Source: Dehalococcoidia bacterium
GTDB taxonomy: Bacteria > Chloroflexota > Dehalococcoidia > JAENJB01
Direction: 5' to 3'
Length of the DNA stretch: 9,293 nt
Assembly: GCA_016844565.1 (NCBI GenBank)
Contig: JAENJB010000073.1
Span: 1-9,293 of the forward strand
Part shown: piece by piece, positions 1 to 7,925 of the stretch
Layout: the number at the start of each line of letters is the position of its first letter
Position numbering within the stretch: the stretch's first letter is position 1
The notes under the pieces: model-generated
Databases searched by the model: none
The model's input: only the letters and a program-made list of their open reading frames with translations
Told to the model about the DNA's origin: nothing
Translations under genes and position numbers: made by a program

Positions 1-16
1 TGACCCAGAGCCGTGT

Positions 17-50
17 GAGATTGCTTCGGGGCTCCGCCCCTCGCAATGAC
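17..50 (+). repeat. Short palindromic dispersed repeat, copy 1
   Basis: This 34-bp imperfect palindrome begins GAGATTGCTTC and ends CGCAATGAC. An outer stem ATTGC (20-24) pairs with GCAAT (43-47), and an inner stem GGGGC (28-32) pairs with GCCCC (36-40) around a TCC loop. The same element recurs at 8965-8998 in inverted orientation, also 34 bp and identical at both ends but with a different 9-nt centre, and at 9090-9117 in direct orientation. It looks like a REP/MITE-type repeat of the kind found many times per genome. It lies upstream of the promoter and codes for nothing visible. Confidence 0.75.
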
Positions 51-103
51 GGGCTGGGACAACTATAGAGGCATTTGTAGAACAGTACACCAGCAGGCTA
101 TGC

Positions 104-133
104 TTTACAGCGCCGAGTGAAAGGATATAGAAT
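104..133 (+). promoter_or_regulatory. Candidate sigma70-type promoter of the operon
   Basis: TTTACA at 104-109 matches the -35 consensus at 5 of 6 positions, and TAGAAT at 128-133 matches the -10 consensus at 5 of 6, with an 18-nt spacer. TATAGA at 126-131 is an alternative -10 with a 16-nt spacer. Transcription would start near 140, leaving a leader of about 100 nt that contains several inverted repeats. The region is AT-rich compared with its surroundings. It is the only promoter-like pair I found before gene 1, but such matches also occur by chance. Confidence 0.4.
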
Positions 134-136
134 CAA

Positions 137-181
137 CCCAGTCAAGAGGACTTCCTTCCGTGAAGGACTGGGGGTCCCAGT
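137..181 (+). promoter_or_regulatory. Leader inverted repeats with two competing pairings
   Basis: CCCAGTC (137-143) can pair with GACTGGG (166-172), and a smaller CTTC/GAAG stem (151-154 with 162-165) nests inside it. The same ACTGGG (167-172) can instead pair with CCCAGT (176-181) across a 3-nt GGT loop. The two hairpins share one arm, so they exclude each other. This is the layout of an attenuator or switch, or of overlapping operator half-sites near the predicted transcription start. No known riboswitch was recognised, and no U-run follows either stem, so neither is a classical terminator. Confidence 0.35.
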
Positions 182-198
182 TGGGTGCGACGGCAGGG

Positions 199-218
199 TG
201 TACCAAGGCGCAGGTACA
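199..218 (+). promoter_or_regulatory. Inverted repeat just upstream of gene 1 start
   Basis: TGTACC (199-204) and GGTACA (213-218) form a perfect 6-bp inverted repeat around an 8-nt centre, ending 22 nt before the ATG of gene 1. It could be a dimeric repressor operator or an RNA hairpin affecting translation. No regulator gene is present in the window to pair with it. Confidence 0.3.
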
Positions 219-240
219 ACTCTCCTCGCAGTAGGGGTGC

Positions 241-3200
241 ATGACCAGGTCCAAGCGACCAGAACGTGAGCAGGGCGCTCTTGGCGATGCCCTTTTCGGG
301 ACCCGCCTGGGCGAGGTGAGAGACGGGGCGGACCAAGTGGAGGCAAAGCCGGACGGTCCGCCGCCAACTGGCGCAGACCTGTTCATCGTCGACAACAGCG
401 ACTCGGACTGGAAGGTAAGGCGTTATCTTCACGAGTGGGCCGACATCTCGCATTCCTTCGACATCGCTACCGGGTACTTTGAAATCGGCGCCTTGCTCGC
501 ACTCGAAGGCCAGTGGCAGAAGCTTGAGCATCTCCGAATCCTGATGGGTGACGAGGTCTCGATGCGGACCAAGAAGGCGCTGGTGGCCGGTATCGAGAGC
601 GCCAAGGGCGTTTTGGACGCGAGCATCGAGCGAGAGAAGGAGTCCAACGATTTCCTTACCGGCGTGCCGGCTATTGTCGAAGCGGTCAGGAACAGGAAGA
701 TAGAAGCCCGCATATACAACAAGCACAAGTTCCACGCCAAGGCATACATCACCCACGGCAAGCACGCAGTAGTCGGCTCGTCCGCCCTGGTGGGTTCAAG
801 CAACTTCACGCTTCCCGGCCTCACCACCAATGTCGAGCTGAACATCCAGGTCCGCCGCGAAGTCGGAATCCTCCAAGAGTGGTTTGACAGGCACTGGAAG
901 GAAGCGGAAGACGTCAGCGACGACATACTGAAGGTGATCGAGCGTCACACCCGCGAGTACTCTCCTTTTGACGTGTATGCCAGGTCGCTGCAAGAATACC
1001 TGCGCGGCCACGAAATGACTGCGGGAGAGTGGGAGAAAACCAAATCCCAGCTATATCCGAAGCTTGACCAGTACCAGAAGGAAGGATACCAGGCGCTCAT
1101 GAAGATCGCCGGCCAGTTCGGCGGCGCCTTCCTCTGCGACGGCGTTGGCCTGGGCAAGACTCTCATCGGGCTCATGCTTATCGAACGGCTCGCCTTGTAC
1201 GAGCGCAAACGCGTGGCACTCTTTGTGCCCAAGGCGGCGCGCCGGCCGGTGTGGGAGAAGCACATCAAGACGTACGCCCCGAGTCTCGGCGTCGTCCACG
1301 ATTTCAGTAACCTGAGTATATTCAACCACACTGACCTGCTTCGTGGCGGCGATTACCCGGCGAGGCTGCAGCGTATCAAGGAGCTGGCCGATGTCATCGT
1401 AATCGATGAGGCACACCATTTCCGCAATCCCGGCGTCATCGGCAAGACCCACTACTGGAAGCTCTACGATATCTGTAAAGAGAAAACGGTTTTCTTCCTT
1501 ACGGCTACACCGGTCAACAACAGCCTGCGCGACTTGCAGCATATGATTGAGCTTTTCACGCAACGGAAATCAAACCACTTCGGTTCTGCTCCCCTCGGTA
1601 TCCACTCCCTGCCCGGACATTTCTCCAAGCTGGAGAAGGACCTGGAGAAGGTTGTCGCCGCCGGGACAGGCGAGAGAGGGGTTCCTGCAGAGACCAACGA
1701 GGCCGAAGCGGAGAAAGTCCTGTTCGGTGACTCTCTATTTCGGGCGCTGGTTGTCCAGCGGAGCCGGGCCTACGTTGAAAAGAGCCAGAAGCAGCATGGC
1801 GGATCGAAGGTCATCTTTCCGAAACGGGAAGCCCCCAAGGTGGCCGCGTATTCCATCAGGAAGACCTACGGAAATCTCCTCGATATAATCGAGAAAGCCT
1901 TTGCCAGGGAGAAGCCGCTGTTCTCGCTGGCCATGTATTATCCTCTCTTCTACTACAAAGGCCCGGATACCAGCATCGATCCCTTTCAAGAGAACCGCCA
2001 GAAACAGCTCGTCCGTCTCATCCGCGTCCTTTTCCTGAAACGCTTTGAAAGCTCGGCCTGGGCCTTTGATGTGTCATGCCAACAGCTTCTGCTAAAGATG
2101 CTGGCGTTCATCACCAAACACAGCCAGACCAGCGGCGAAAAGGGTAGACTCCAGCGCTGGAAAGCCCTGCATGCCGAGACCATCGGCTACGTAGAGGCAA
2201 AACAGCTTGAACTCTTTCCAGAGAAGCTAGACGAAGAGAATGAGGACGTGGTTACCCCGGAGATGCTGGCCGATGTCGAGGAGTTGTCCCGTGATGAGTA
2301 CAAGGTCGTGGAGATAATCGAAGAGACCTATCTGGACATGGACGGGATCGTTGAGTTCGTCAAGGAACTGAAGAAGTTCAAACCTGCCCAGGACGACAAG
2401 CTCAGGGCACTTATCAAGCTACTGAAGACGGAACCGGTCCTCAAGGAGCACAAGGTCATCGTATTCACTGAGTTCATGACGACGGCGCGCTACCTGAGAA
2501 AAGAACTGGAGAAAGCGGGCATTACGGGCCTCGATGAAGTGGACAGCTATGACAAGCGCGACCGGGGCGACGTCATAACTCAGTTTGCCCCTTACTACAA
2601 TGGGGAGTCAAGTAAGGCGCTGGCCGGCAGCAAGCTGCCCGAGAGCCGTGTCCTCATATCAACCGATGTCCTTTCCGAGGGATTGAACCTGCAGGATGCC
2701 ACTCGCCTCATCAACTACGACCTGCACTGGAACCCGGTGCGACTGATGCAGCGAATCGGCCGCGTTGACCGGCGACTCAATCCGGACACAGAGCAGGCCA
2801 TCCCCGATCAGAAAGCGGTGCGCGGCACCGTAGCCTACTGGAACTTCCTGCCGCCGGATGAGCTGGACGAGCTGCTGGGGCTGTACCAGAAGATGTCCAG
2901 TAAGACGCTGAAGATCTCGAAGGCCTTCGGCATCGAAGGCAAGAAGCTCTTGAAACCGGAAGACGACTACGATGCTCTGAAAGACTTCCTGCATCAGTAC
3001 GAGGGCACGACGACCACGACGGAGGAGATGCACCTCGAGTTCCAAAGATTGCTGCAGGAGAACCCCGGGCTGGAAGACCACCTCAGAATGCTCCCCGGGC
3101 GGGTCTTCAGCGGCAAGGAGCACCCTTCCCCGAACAGTCGTGCGGTGTTCTTCTGCTATGGCCTTCCCGCCCCGGCCGTTCGAGGCCTCGATGGCGGCGT

Positions 3201-3471
3201 TCAAGCCGCAGAGAAGTGGACCGAGGAGGCCGGTCTTGCCAGGTGGTACCTCTATGACCTGGCTTCCGAGAAGATATCGGATGAGCCGGACGAAATCATC
3301 GACCTTGTCCGCAGCAAGCCCGATACGCCGCGACACTGCACCATTGAGCGGGAAACGCTAGCGAGAATCCGCGCCAGGATGGAGCAGCACATCAAGAACA
3401 CCTACCTGAAGCAGGTCCAGGCGCCCGTGGGCGTCAAGCCAGGTCTGAAAGCCTGGATGGAGCTGTCCTAG
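241..3471 (+). CDS. PLD-nuclease/SNF2-helicase fusion, predicted anti-phage protein
   Basis: Predicted ATP-driven DNA translocase fused to a phospholipase D-type nuclease, acting on DNA in the cytoplasm (1076 aa). The conserved part starts near residue 47 (LFIVDNSDSDWKV). The PLD domain (about 65-205) has H165-x-K167 and GSSN (185-188); the position usually Asp in HxKx4D is H172. The helicase domain has Walker A GVGLGKT (301-307), DEAH (389-392), TATP (421-424), motif IV KVIVFTEF (738-745), motif V from T808-D809, and motif VI QRIGRVDR (837-844). About 300 residues between motifs III and IV and a C-terminal tail of about 230 residues are family-specific extensions. ATG 241 is the first start after an in-frame TAG at 232; AGGGG at 233-237 is a rather close ribosome site. 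Gene 2 follows after 3 nt, indicating co-transcription. DrmD of class 1 DISARM is the nearest named analogue, but orthology is unproven. Confidence 0.88.
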   Translation: MTRSKRPEREQGALGDALFGTRLGEVRDGADQVEAKPDGPPPTGADLFIVDNSDSDWKVRRYLHEWADISHSFDIATGYFEIGALLALEGQWQKLEHLRILMGDEVSMRTKKALVAGIESAKGVLDASIEREKESNDFLTGVPAIVEAVRNRKIEARIYNKHKFHAKAYITHGKHAVVGSSALVGSSNFTLPGLTTNVELNIQVRREVGILQEWFDRHWKEAEDVSDDILKVIERHTREYSPFDVYARSLQEYLRGHEMTAGEWEKTKSQLYPKLDQYQKEGYQALMKIAGQFGGAFLCDGVGLGKTLIGLMLIERLALYERKRVALFVPKAARRPVWEKHIKTYAPSLGVVHDFSNLSIFNHTDLLRGGDYPARLQRIKELADVIVIDEAHHFRNPGVIGKTHYWKLYDICKEKTVFFLTATPVNNSLRDLQHMIELFTQRKSNHFGSAPLGIHSLPGHFSKLEKDLEKVVAAGTGERGVPAETNEAEAEKVLFGDSLFRALVVQRSRAYVEKSQKQHGGSKVIFPKREAPKVAAYSIRKTYGNLLDIIEKAFAREKPLFSLAMYYPLFYYKGPDTSIDPFQENRQKQLVRLIRVLFLKRFESSAWAFDVSCQQLLLKMLAFITKHSQTSGEKGRLQRWKALHAETIGYVEAKQLELFPEKLDEENEDVVTPEMLADVEELSRDEYKVVEIIEETYLDMDGIVEFVKELKKFKPAQDDKLRALIKLLKTEPVLKEHKVIVFTEFMTTARYLRKELEKAGITGLDEVDSYDKRDRGDVITQFAPYYNGESSKALAGSKLPESRVLISTDVLSEGLNLQDATRLINYDLHWNPVRLMQRIGRVDRRLNPDTEQAIPDQKAVRGTVAYWNFLPPDELDELLGLYQKMSSKTLKISKAFGIEGKKLLKPEDDYDALKDFLHQYEGTTTTTEEMHLEFQRLLQENPGLEDHLRMLPGRVFSGKEHPSPNSRAVFFCYGLPAPAVRGLDGGVQAAEKWTEEAGLARWYLYDLASEKISDEPDEIIDLVRSKPDTPRHCTIERETLARIRARMEQHIKNTYLKQVQAPVGVKPGLKAWMELS

Positions 3472-3474
3472 CAG

Positions 3475-6400
3475 ATGCCCAACACTTTGAAGAACGGCGT
3501 CGACCGGATTCGGGCCGTTACGGACTTCCCTTCGCTCCTCGACTACCTGAGGGATGAGTTGGAGTGGCCGGTCGAGGACTGCGAGCCGGACGAGCTGACG
3601 TTCGAGTGGTCCGCAGACACACTGCACGTCGCCGAGCGCCACGCCGATGCCCTGGCCGGCGGACAGGTCCGTCAGGTGCGGAGCATGGCGCCCGACCAGC
3701 CATGGGGCATCTTCCTGGTCGAGTTCAACGACGACCGCGTTCACACCGGTCTGCTGCGTGAAATCCTGCGCGGGTTGGTCGCCAACCGCCGGCGCGATCC
3801 TCACCTGCCCACCTGGCAACATGGCAACCTGCTCTTTGTCTGCACGACACGGGACTACGAGCGGATCACGTTCGCCCACTTTCGCGGGGAGAAGATGCAG
3901 AAGGCGCGCCTCGCCATGTTCGGCTGGCGGCGCGAGAGCCCCTACCTTCGTACGCTGTGCGAGTTCAATCTACCTGCCCTCCACTGGCCCGCGGACCCCG
4001 GCGACCACGGGGCCTGGCTCAAGACCTGGGCGGCCGCCTTCGACAAGGAACCGCTCACCCGGGAGTTCTTCAAGCGGTTTGATAAGGCGCTGGAAGCTAT
4101 CAAGACCGACCTCGAAAAGCTCCAGAGCATGCCTTCTGCTGACGCGTACAGCCGCGCCCAACTCCTGCTGGAGCGCCTGCTGTTCCTCTACTTTCTCCAG
4201 AACCGGGGCTGGCTCAACCGGCAGAGGGGTTATCTCCTGGCGAACTTTGCCCCTTACCGCGACCGTCCAGACGAATGCAGCTACTACGAGGAATTCCTGG
4301 AAACGCTCTTCTTCACTCTTGCCACCGCTCCGGGGCATCCTTCGCGGCTGCAAGGCATCCCCTTTCTCAACGGCGGGCTGTTCGATGACGACGAGTTCCC
4401 CTTGCCATCGTCAAAGCAGAGGAAGGACTATCCGCCTCTCCTCGTCCGCAACGGCACCTTTGGTTTCGTCTTCGATCACCTGCTCGAAGCGTTCAATTTC
4501 ACCGTCCGTGAGGACACCCCGCTCGACCAGGACGTCGCGGTGGACCCCGAGATGCTGGGCAAGGTGTTCGAGTCCATAGTCCTGCATGCGGAGGCCACCG
4601 CCGACTACAATGCGCCCGACAAACGCAAAGCTACCGGCTCCTACTACACGCCGCGAATCGTCGTGCATTTCATCTGCCGCGAATCCCTCCGGCTCTATCT
4701 GAAAGGGCGGCTCTCTGACGCGGAGTGGGAGGTGAAGATACGTGCCCTGTTCGACCTGGATGCCGCCGGCGCGCTGGAGGCTGAAGATATCGCGCTCCTC
4801 AAGACTAGGTTCAGACCGGCCGACGGCCGCCGACTGCTGGATATCATCAGCCGCATTAAGATGTGCGACCCGGCGGTGGGCTCGGGCGCGTTTCCCGTTG
4901 GGCTTCTGCACGAGCTGATCAACATCCGGCGCATCGCCGAGACCATCGCCAACGGCTTCGTCGACCCCGCGCGCCGCCAGGGCAGCAACCGGGTCCACCA
5001 GAAGAAGGCCGATATTGTCGAGAACTGCCTCTACGGCGTGGATATCCAGCAGCAGGCTATCGAAATCTGCCGCCTGCGGCTCTGGCTCAGCCTCATCGTG
5101 GACTACGACCTCGGCCTCGACCCCTTCGAGGCCGACCCCTCCCAGTTCCGGCAGGCCATCCTGAGTATCTCCCGGCTACCTAACCTGGAGATGAACTTCC
5201 GGCGCGGCGACAGCCTTCTGGACTATATCAGCGACGTGAACGTGCGCGTTGCCCCCGAAAGGAGCGAAAGATATCGGGAGGACTATGTCAGGATACACGA
5301 GCTTGGCCGGAAGCTTCACCACGCGGGGAAATCCGACCGCAAGCGGGAGCTCCGCATTGAGATCCTGCGAAACCGGCTCAACCTGAGCGAGCGCGTCCTG
5401 GCGGACGAGAAAAGGGTTCTCACAGACGCGAACTCCCAACTGACACTCAGCCTTGTTTCGGCAACGGAATCCGAAGCGGCGAAACGGCGCCAGGTGGAGC
5501 AGGAAGCAGGCAGATTGCAGGAGGCACTCCAGAAGGTGGCCGCCGACCGCAGAGCGCTTGAGAGGATCGCCTCACGGCCTCTTGACAGCCAGTTCTATCC
5601 CGAGCTTCGGAAGCTGGAGGGTGCCGACTTCGACAGCCCCTTCAACTTCTCCTGGCGGATAGACTTTGCCGACATTTTCCAGGGCGACGCAGGCGGCTTC
5701 GACCTCATCCTGGGCAACCCGCCGTTCGTCACTGCGCGTAACCCGAAGAAACGCGAGCTTTACCGGGAACGCTGGAAGCGCGTGTGCTCCGGCAAGTACC
5801 TTCTTGTGTGCCCGTTCTTCGACCTGAGCTTCGGCCTGCTCCGGCCGGGAGGCCAGCTCGGCTTCATCGTTTCCAACGCCTTCGCCAAGCGCGAGTTCGG
5901 CAAGCCCCTGGTCGAGGACTTCTTCCCGACGGTAGACTTGCAGCAGGTCGTGGACTGCTCCGGCCTCATGTTCCCCGGCCACGGCACGCCCACCTGCATC
6001 GTCTTTGGCAGAGGCGAAAAACCCGCGCCGGATTCCCCTATTCGCGTTGCCGCTACGCTTCCCGGCGGCGGCGATCTCAGGACGCCGCCCGAGGAAAGCC
6101 CGCTGTGGCGCGCGCTAGAGGCGCATCACGATGACCCCGGCTATGCCGATGAGAGGATCACCGTGGCGGACAGGCCCAGAAAGGAAATGAGTTGCCATCC
6201 ATGGTCTCTGGATGCCTCAGCCGATGATAGTATGAAGGCTCTAGTCGGGCATGCTACCGGACTGCTTCGAGACGTACTGGCAGACGATATTGGTGTTTGC
6301 ACAATGACTAACGCCGATGACGTCTTCCTTATCGATGACGATGTAGCTCGGAGATACTGCCTTCCTTTGGAACGACTACCCCTGTACCATCAAGGGGAGG

Positions 6401-7503
6401 AATTCAAGAACTGGGAGGCAGATACCTCGCTCAGGATTGCCTTGCCGTATGATTCCGCTTGCCAAGTGGATACAGATGAAACGATTGACCGCTCTTTCCG
6501 GTCATACTTGCTGCCATTTCGTGGCTTGTTGGAGAAGAGGCATACTTTTGGCAATCAGACTTTCAAGGAAGCAGGCCGGGTCTGGTTCGAATTCGAGCGT
6601 ATGAATGCTAGCAAATACGCCACAAAGGAGTTCATCACATTTGCCCACCTATCTACCCATAATCATTTCATTTTCTTTGCCGAGCCTCGCGTATATGGAC
6701 GACATTCCCAAGTAATAAAACTGCCGCGCGCCGCAACCGGCAGTGACCATCACCTGCTGGCCGGTCTCTTGAACTCCAGTGCGGCTCTCTTCTGGCTGAA
6801 GCAGGTGTGCTTCAATAAGGGTGCGGGAGAGGACGAGGAGCGTGATAGGTTTGAGTTTGCCGGAGGTAGAGTCCAGCAGTTGCCAGTGCCCAATGCCGTC
6901 GCTGACGCTTTGCGTGGGAAACGCAGCGACTTGCCTGACCGTTTAGCGGCGCTTTCGCAGTCGTGCTGGGAACGCGGGCGGCAAATGCCGGCGCTGGCGA
7001 TGAAGAAGCTCTTCGAGAAGCCGGGAGAAGCCTATCACGAGTGGAACTCATCGCTGCCCGGCTACGTTGCCCCTGACCCTCGCCTGGGCCGACCCTTTCA
7101 GACGGCGGAAGACTTGCGCCAGGCATTCTCGAACACCTGCAGGATACGCGAGACCCTGCGTAGCGACATGATCGGGTTACAGGAGGAGATGGACTGGCTG
7201 GTCTACGCCGCCTACGGGCTGGTTCCCTCCGGTTCAGCCGCCGTGGGCCAGTCAAGTGACCCGGCACCCCTCGCCCGCGAACAGCGCCCGTTTGTCCTTT
7301 TGGCCGAGGCAGGGGGTGATTTCGAGAAGGCCGTGGCGCTAATTCCCCACGAGTGGGCGCGCCAGAACGCCAAGCACTCTGGCGCGCCCGGCTGGAGGCG
7401 ATACGTGATAGCGAACACATCCGGCGCATCGAACAGCCGGTGTACAAGCGCCGCTGGGATGAGCAGTGGAAAGTCGGCAACCGCTGGCAGTGCGGGCCGG
7501 TAG
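3475..7503 (+). CDS. Eco57I-type adenine DNA methyltransferase, frameshifted near its C-terminus
   Basis: Predicted S-adenosylmethionine-dependent N6-adenine DNA methyltransferase of the large Eco57I/PglX/DrmMI type. The N-terminal domain (about 1-130) contains PWGIFLVEF (76-84), followed by a helical region with FLNGGLFDD. The catalytic domain has SYYTPR (389-394), the SAM motif DPAVGSGAF (465-473), LYGVDIQQQAIEICRLRLWLSL, and catalytic NPPF (748-751). A charged, probably coiled-coil insertion (about 600-702) lies between these motifs. Residues about 900-1250 should recognise the DNA target. The reading frame is lost at about residue 1295: the last 47 residues of the 1342 encoded are out-of-frame nonsense, and the true C-terminus continues in the frame ending at 7889. 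The ATG follows the gene 1 stop by 3 nt, so translational coupling is likely; GGAG at 3459-3462 is distant. Whether the truncated enzyme works is unknown. No nuclease motif was seen in it. Confidence 0.88.
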   Translation: MPNTLKNGVDRIRAVTDFPSLLDYLRDELEWPVEDCEPDELTFEWSADTLHVAERHADALAGGQVRQVRSMAPDQPWGIFLVEFNDDRVHTGLLREILRGLVANRRRDPHLPTWQHGNLLFVCTTRDYERITFAHFRGEKMQKARLAMFGWRRESPYLRTLCEFNLPALHWPADPGDHGAWLKTWAAAFDKEPLTREFFKRFDKALEAIKTDLEKLQSMPSADAYSRAQLLLERLLFLYFLQNRGWLNRQRGYLLANFAPYRDRPDECSYYEEFLETLFFTLATAPGHPSRLQGIPFLNGGLFDDDEFPLPSSKQRKDYPPLLVRNGTFGFVFDHLLEAFNFTVREDTPLDQDVAVDPEMLGKVFESIVLHAEATADYNAPDKRKATGSYYTPRIVVHFICRESLRLYLKGRLSDAEWEVKIRALFDLDAAGALEAEDIALLKTRFRPADGRRLLDIISRIKMCDPAVGSGAFPVGLLHELINIRRIAETIANGFVDPARRQGSNRVHQKKADIVENCLYGVDIQQQAIEICRLRLWLSLIVDYDLGLDPFEADPSQFRQAILSISRLPNLEMNFRRGDSLLDYISDVNVRVAPERSERYREDYVRIHELGRKLHHAGKSDRKRELRIEILRNRLNLSERVLADEKRVLTDANSQLTLSLVSATESEAAKRRQVEQEAGRLQEALQKVAADRRALERIASRPLDSQFYPELRKLEGADFDSPFNFSWRIDFADIFQGDAGGFDLILGNPPFVTARNPKKRELYRERWKRVCSGKYLLVCPFFDLSFGLLRPGGQLGFIVSNAFAKREFGKPLVEDFFPTVDLQQVVDCSGLMFPGHGTPTCIVFGRGEKPAPDSPIRVAATLPGGGDLRTPPEESPLWRALEAHHDDPGYADERITVADRPRKEMSCHPWSLDASADDSMKALVGHATGLLRDVLADDIGVCTMTNADDVFLIDDDVARRYCLPLERLPLYHQGEEFKNWEADTSLRIALPYDSACQVDTDETIDRSFRSYLLPFRGLLEKRHTFGNQTFKEAGRVWFEFERMNASKYATKEFITFAHLSTHNHFIFFAEPRVYGRHSQVIKLPRAATGSDHHLLAGLLNSSAALFWLKQVCFNKGAGEDEERDRFEFAGGRVQQLPVPNAVADALRGKRSDLPDRLAALSQSCWERGRQMPALAMKKLFEKPGEAYHEWNSSLPGYVAPDPRLGRPFQTAEDLRQAFSNTCRIRETLRSDMIGLQEEMDWLVYAAYGLVPSGSAAVGQSSDPAPLAREQRPFVLLAEAGGDFEKAVALIPHEWARQNAKHSGAPGWRRYVIANTSGASNSRCTSAAGMSSGKSATAGSAGR
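4861..5754 (+). other. Methyltransferase catalytic core with coiled-coil insertion
   Basis: The SAM-binding motif (residues 463-473) and catalytic NPPF (748-751) are separated by about 275 residues, more than in minimal adenine methylases. The spacer includes a stretch (about 600-702) rich in Glu, Arg, Lys, Leu and Gln with a heptad-like pattern and no prolines, read here as a long coiled coil. Such insertions are seen in other large Eco57I-type methylases. It may bind partners such as the helicase, which is inference. Confidence 0.55.
6181..6720 (+). other. Low-G+C tract in the target-recognition region of the methylase
   Basis: Hand counts of 60-base lines give about 48% (6181), 48% (6301), 50% (6421), 43% (6601) and 38% (6661) G+C, against 68% in a line of the catalytic region (5821). 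The tract encodes about residues 903-1081, where Eco57I-type enzymes carry their DNA-specificity domain. It includes the segments LLRDVLADDIGV and TNADDVFLI, typical of that domain's start. The reading frame is intact through it. A recombinational swap of the specificity region is the simplest reading; AT-rich constraint on this domain is the alternative. Confidence 0.55.
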
Positions 7504-7889
7504 CCTATGACGCCGAATTCGTGGATGCCCTCGACTGGTGGCTTTCCGAAAAAGCCGAGTGGTGGCTGGAGAAGCAAAAGAACGGGGGCCCGATCCCCTT
7601 GCAGGAATGGACTGCCGCGCTCTGGCAGGACGGCCGCGTCCAATCCGCGTGGGGCGTTGCATGCGAGGCCCTGGAACGGCTGCAGAAACGCTCCGATTTT
7701 CCGCGTTACTTCGCCGAGCTGGTCAAGGAGCAATCGGTCCCGGACAACATCCCTATCGCTGTGCCGTGGGACGAAATCACCGTTAAGGTCCCGGCTGCCG
7801 CCAAACGAATCCGCGGCAAGCTGAATGTCCCGCGCGAGCGCTTCCGCATCACTGATTCAGGGCAGTATGTGTGGGCGGGATCGAAGTGA
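7353..7889 (+). pseudogene. Out-of-frame C-terminal part of the methyltransferase
   Basis: This frame encodes the natural end of gene 2. Its segments ERQALWRARLEAIRDSEHI and RRIEQPVYKRRW are of the type that ends large Eco57I-family methylases, and it stays open to TGA 7887-7889. The upstream frame reads IPHEW and then loses sense. Deleting one GC from the (GC)3 run at 7357-7362 gives a continuous IPHEWAPERQALW and a 1470-residue protein. The GTG at 7353 could be taken as a start for a separate 178-residue protein, but it has no clear ribosome site and lies inside gene 2, so a broken C-terminus of about 176 residues is more likely. The segment has the high G+C of the gene body. Confidence 0.8.
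7357..7362 (+). other. Probable 2-bp frameshift site, (GC)3 run
   Basis: GCGCGC follows the TGG codon at 7354-7356. With two GC units the frame reads W-A-P-E-R-Q and the protein continues to 7889; with three, as here, it ends at 7503. No canonical slippery heptamer for programmed -1 frameshifting is present at this point. A mutation or a sequencing/assembly error are the main explanations. The run is short for a phase-variable tract. Confidence 0.65.
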
Positions 7890-7925
7890 GTCATCTCGTT
7901 CGACCCGGCTCGTTCGCGTCGCCTT

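Noticed and set aside
2659..3336. 225-codon minus-strand open frame opposite the helicase C-terminus
   Set aside because: It lies antisense to helicase motifs V and VI, shows no recognisable domain, and follows from high G+C in the sense gene.
4863..5183. Alternative-frame open stretches within the methylase, including long minus-strand ones
   Set aside because: They overlap the clearly conserved methylase frame and are Arg/Pro/Ser-rich, as expected of shadow frames in high-G+C coding DNA.
7351..7503. Programmed -1 ribosomal frameshifting in the methylase
   Set aside because: No X-XXY-YYZ slippery heptamer or A/T-rich run is found at the point where the two frames' sense joins; a 2-bp indel in the GC run explains the junction exactly.
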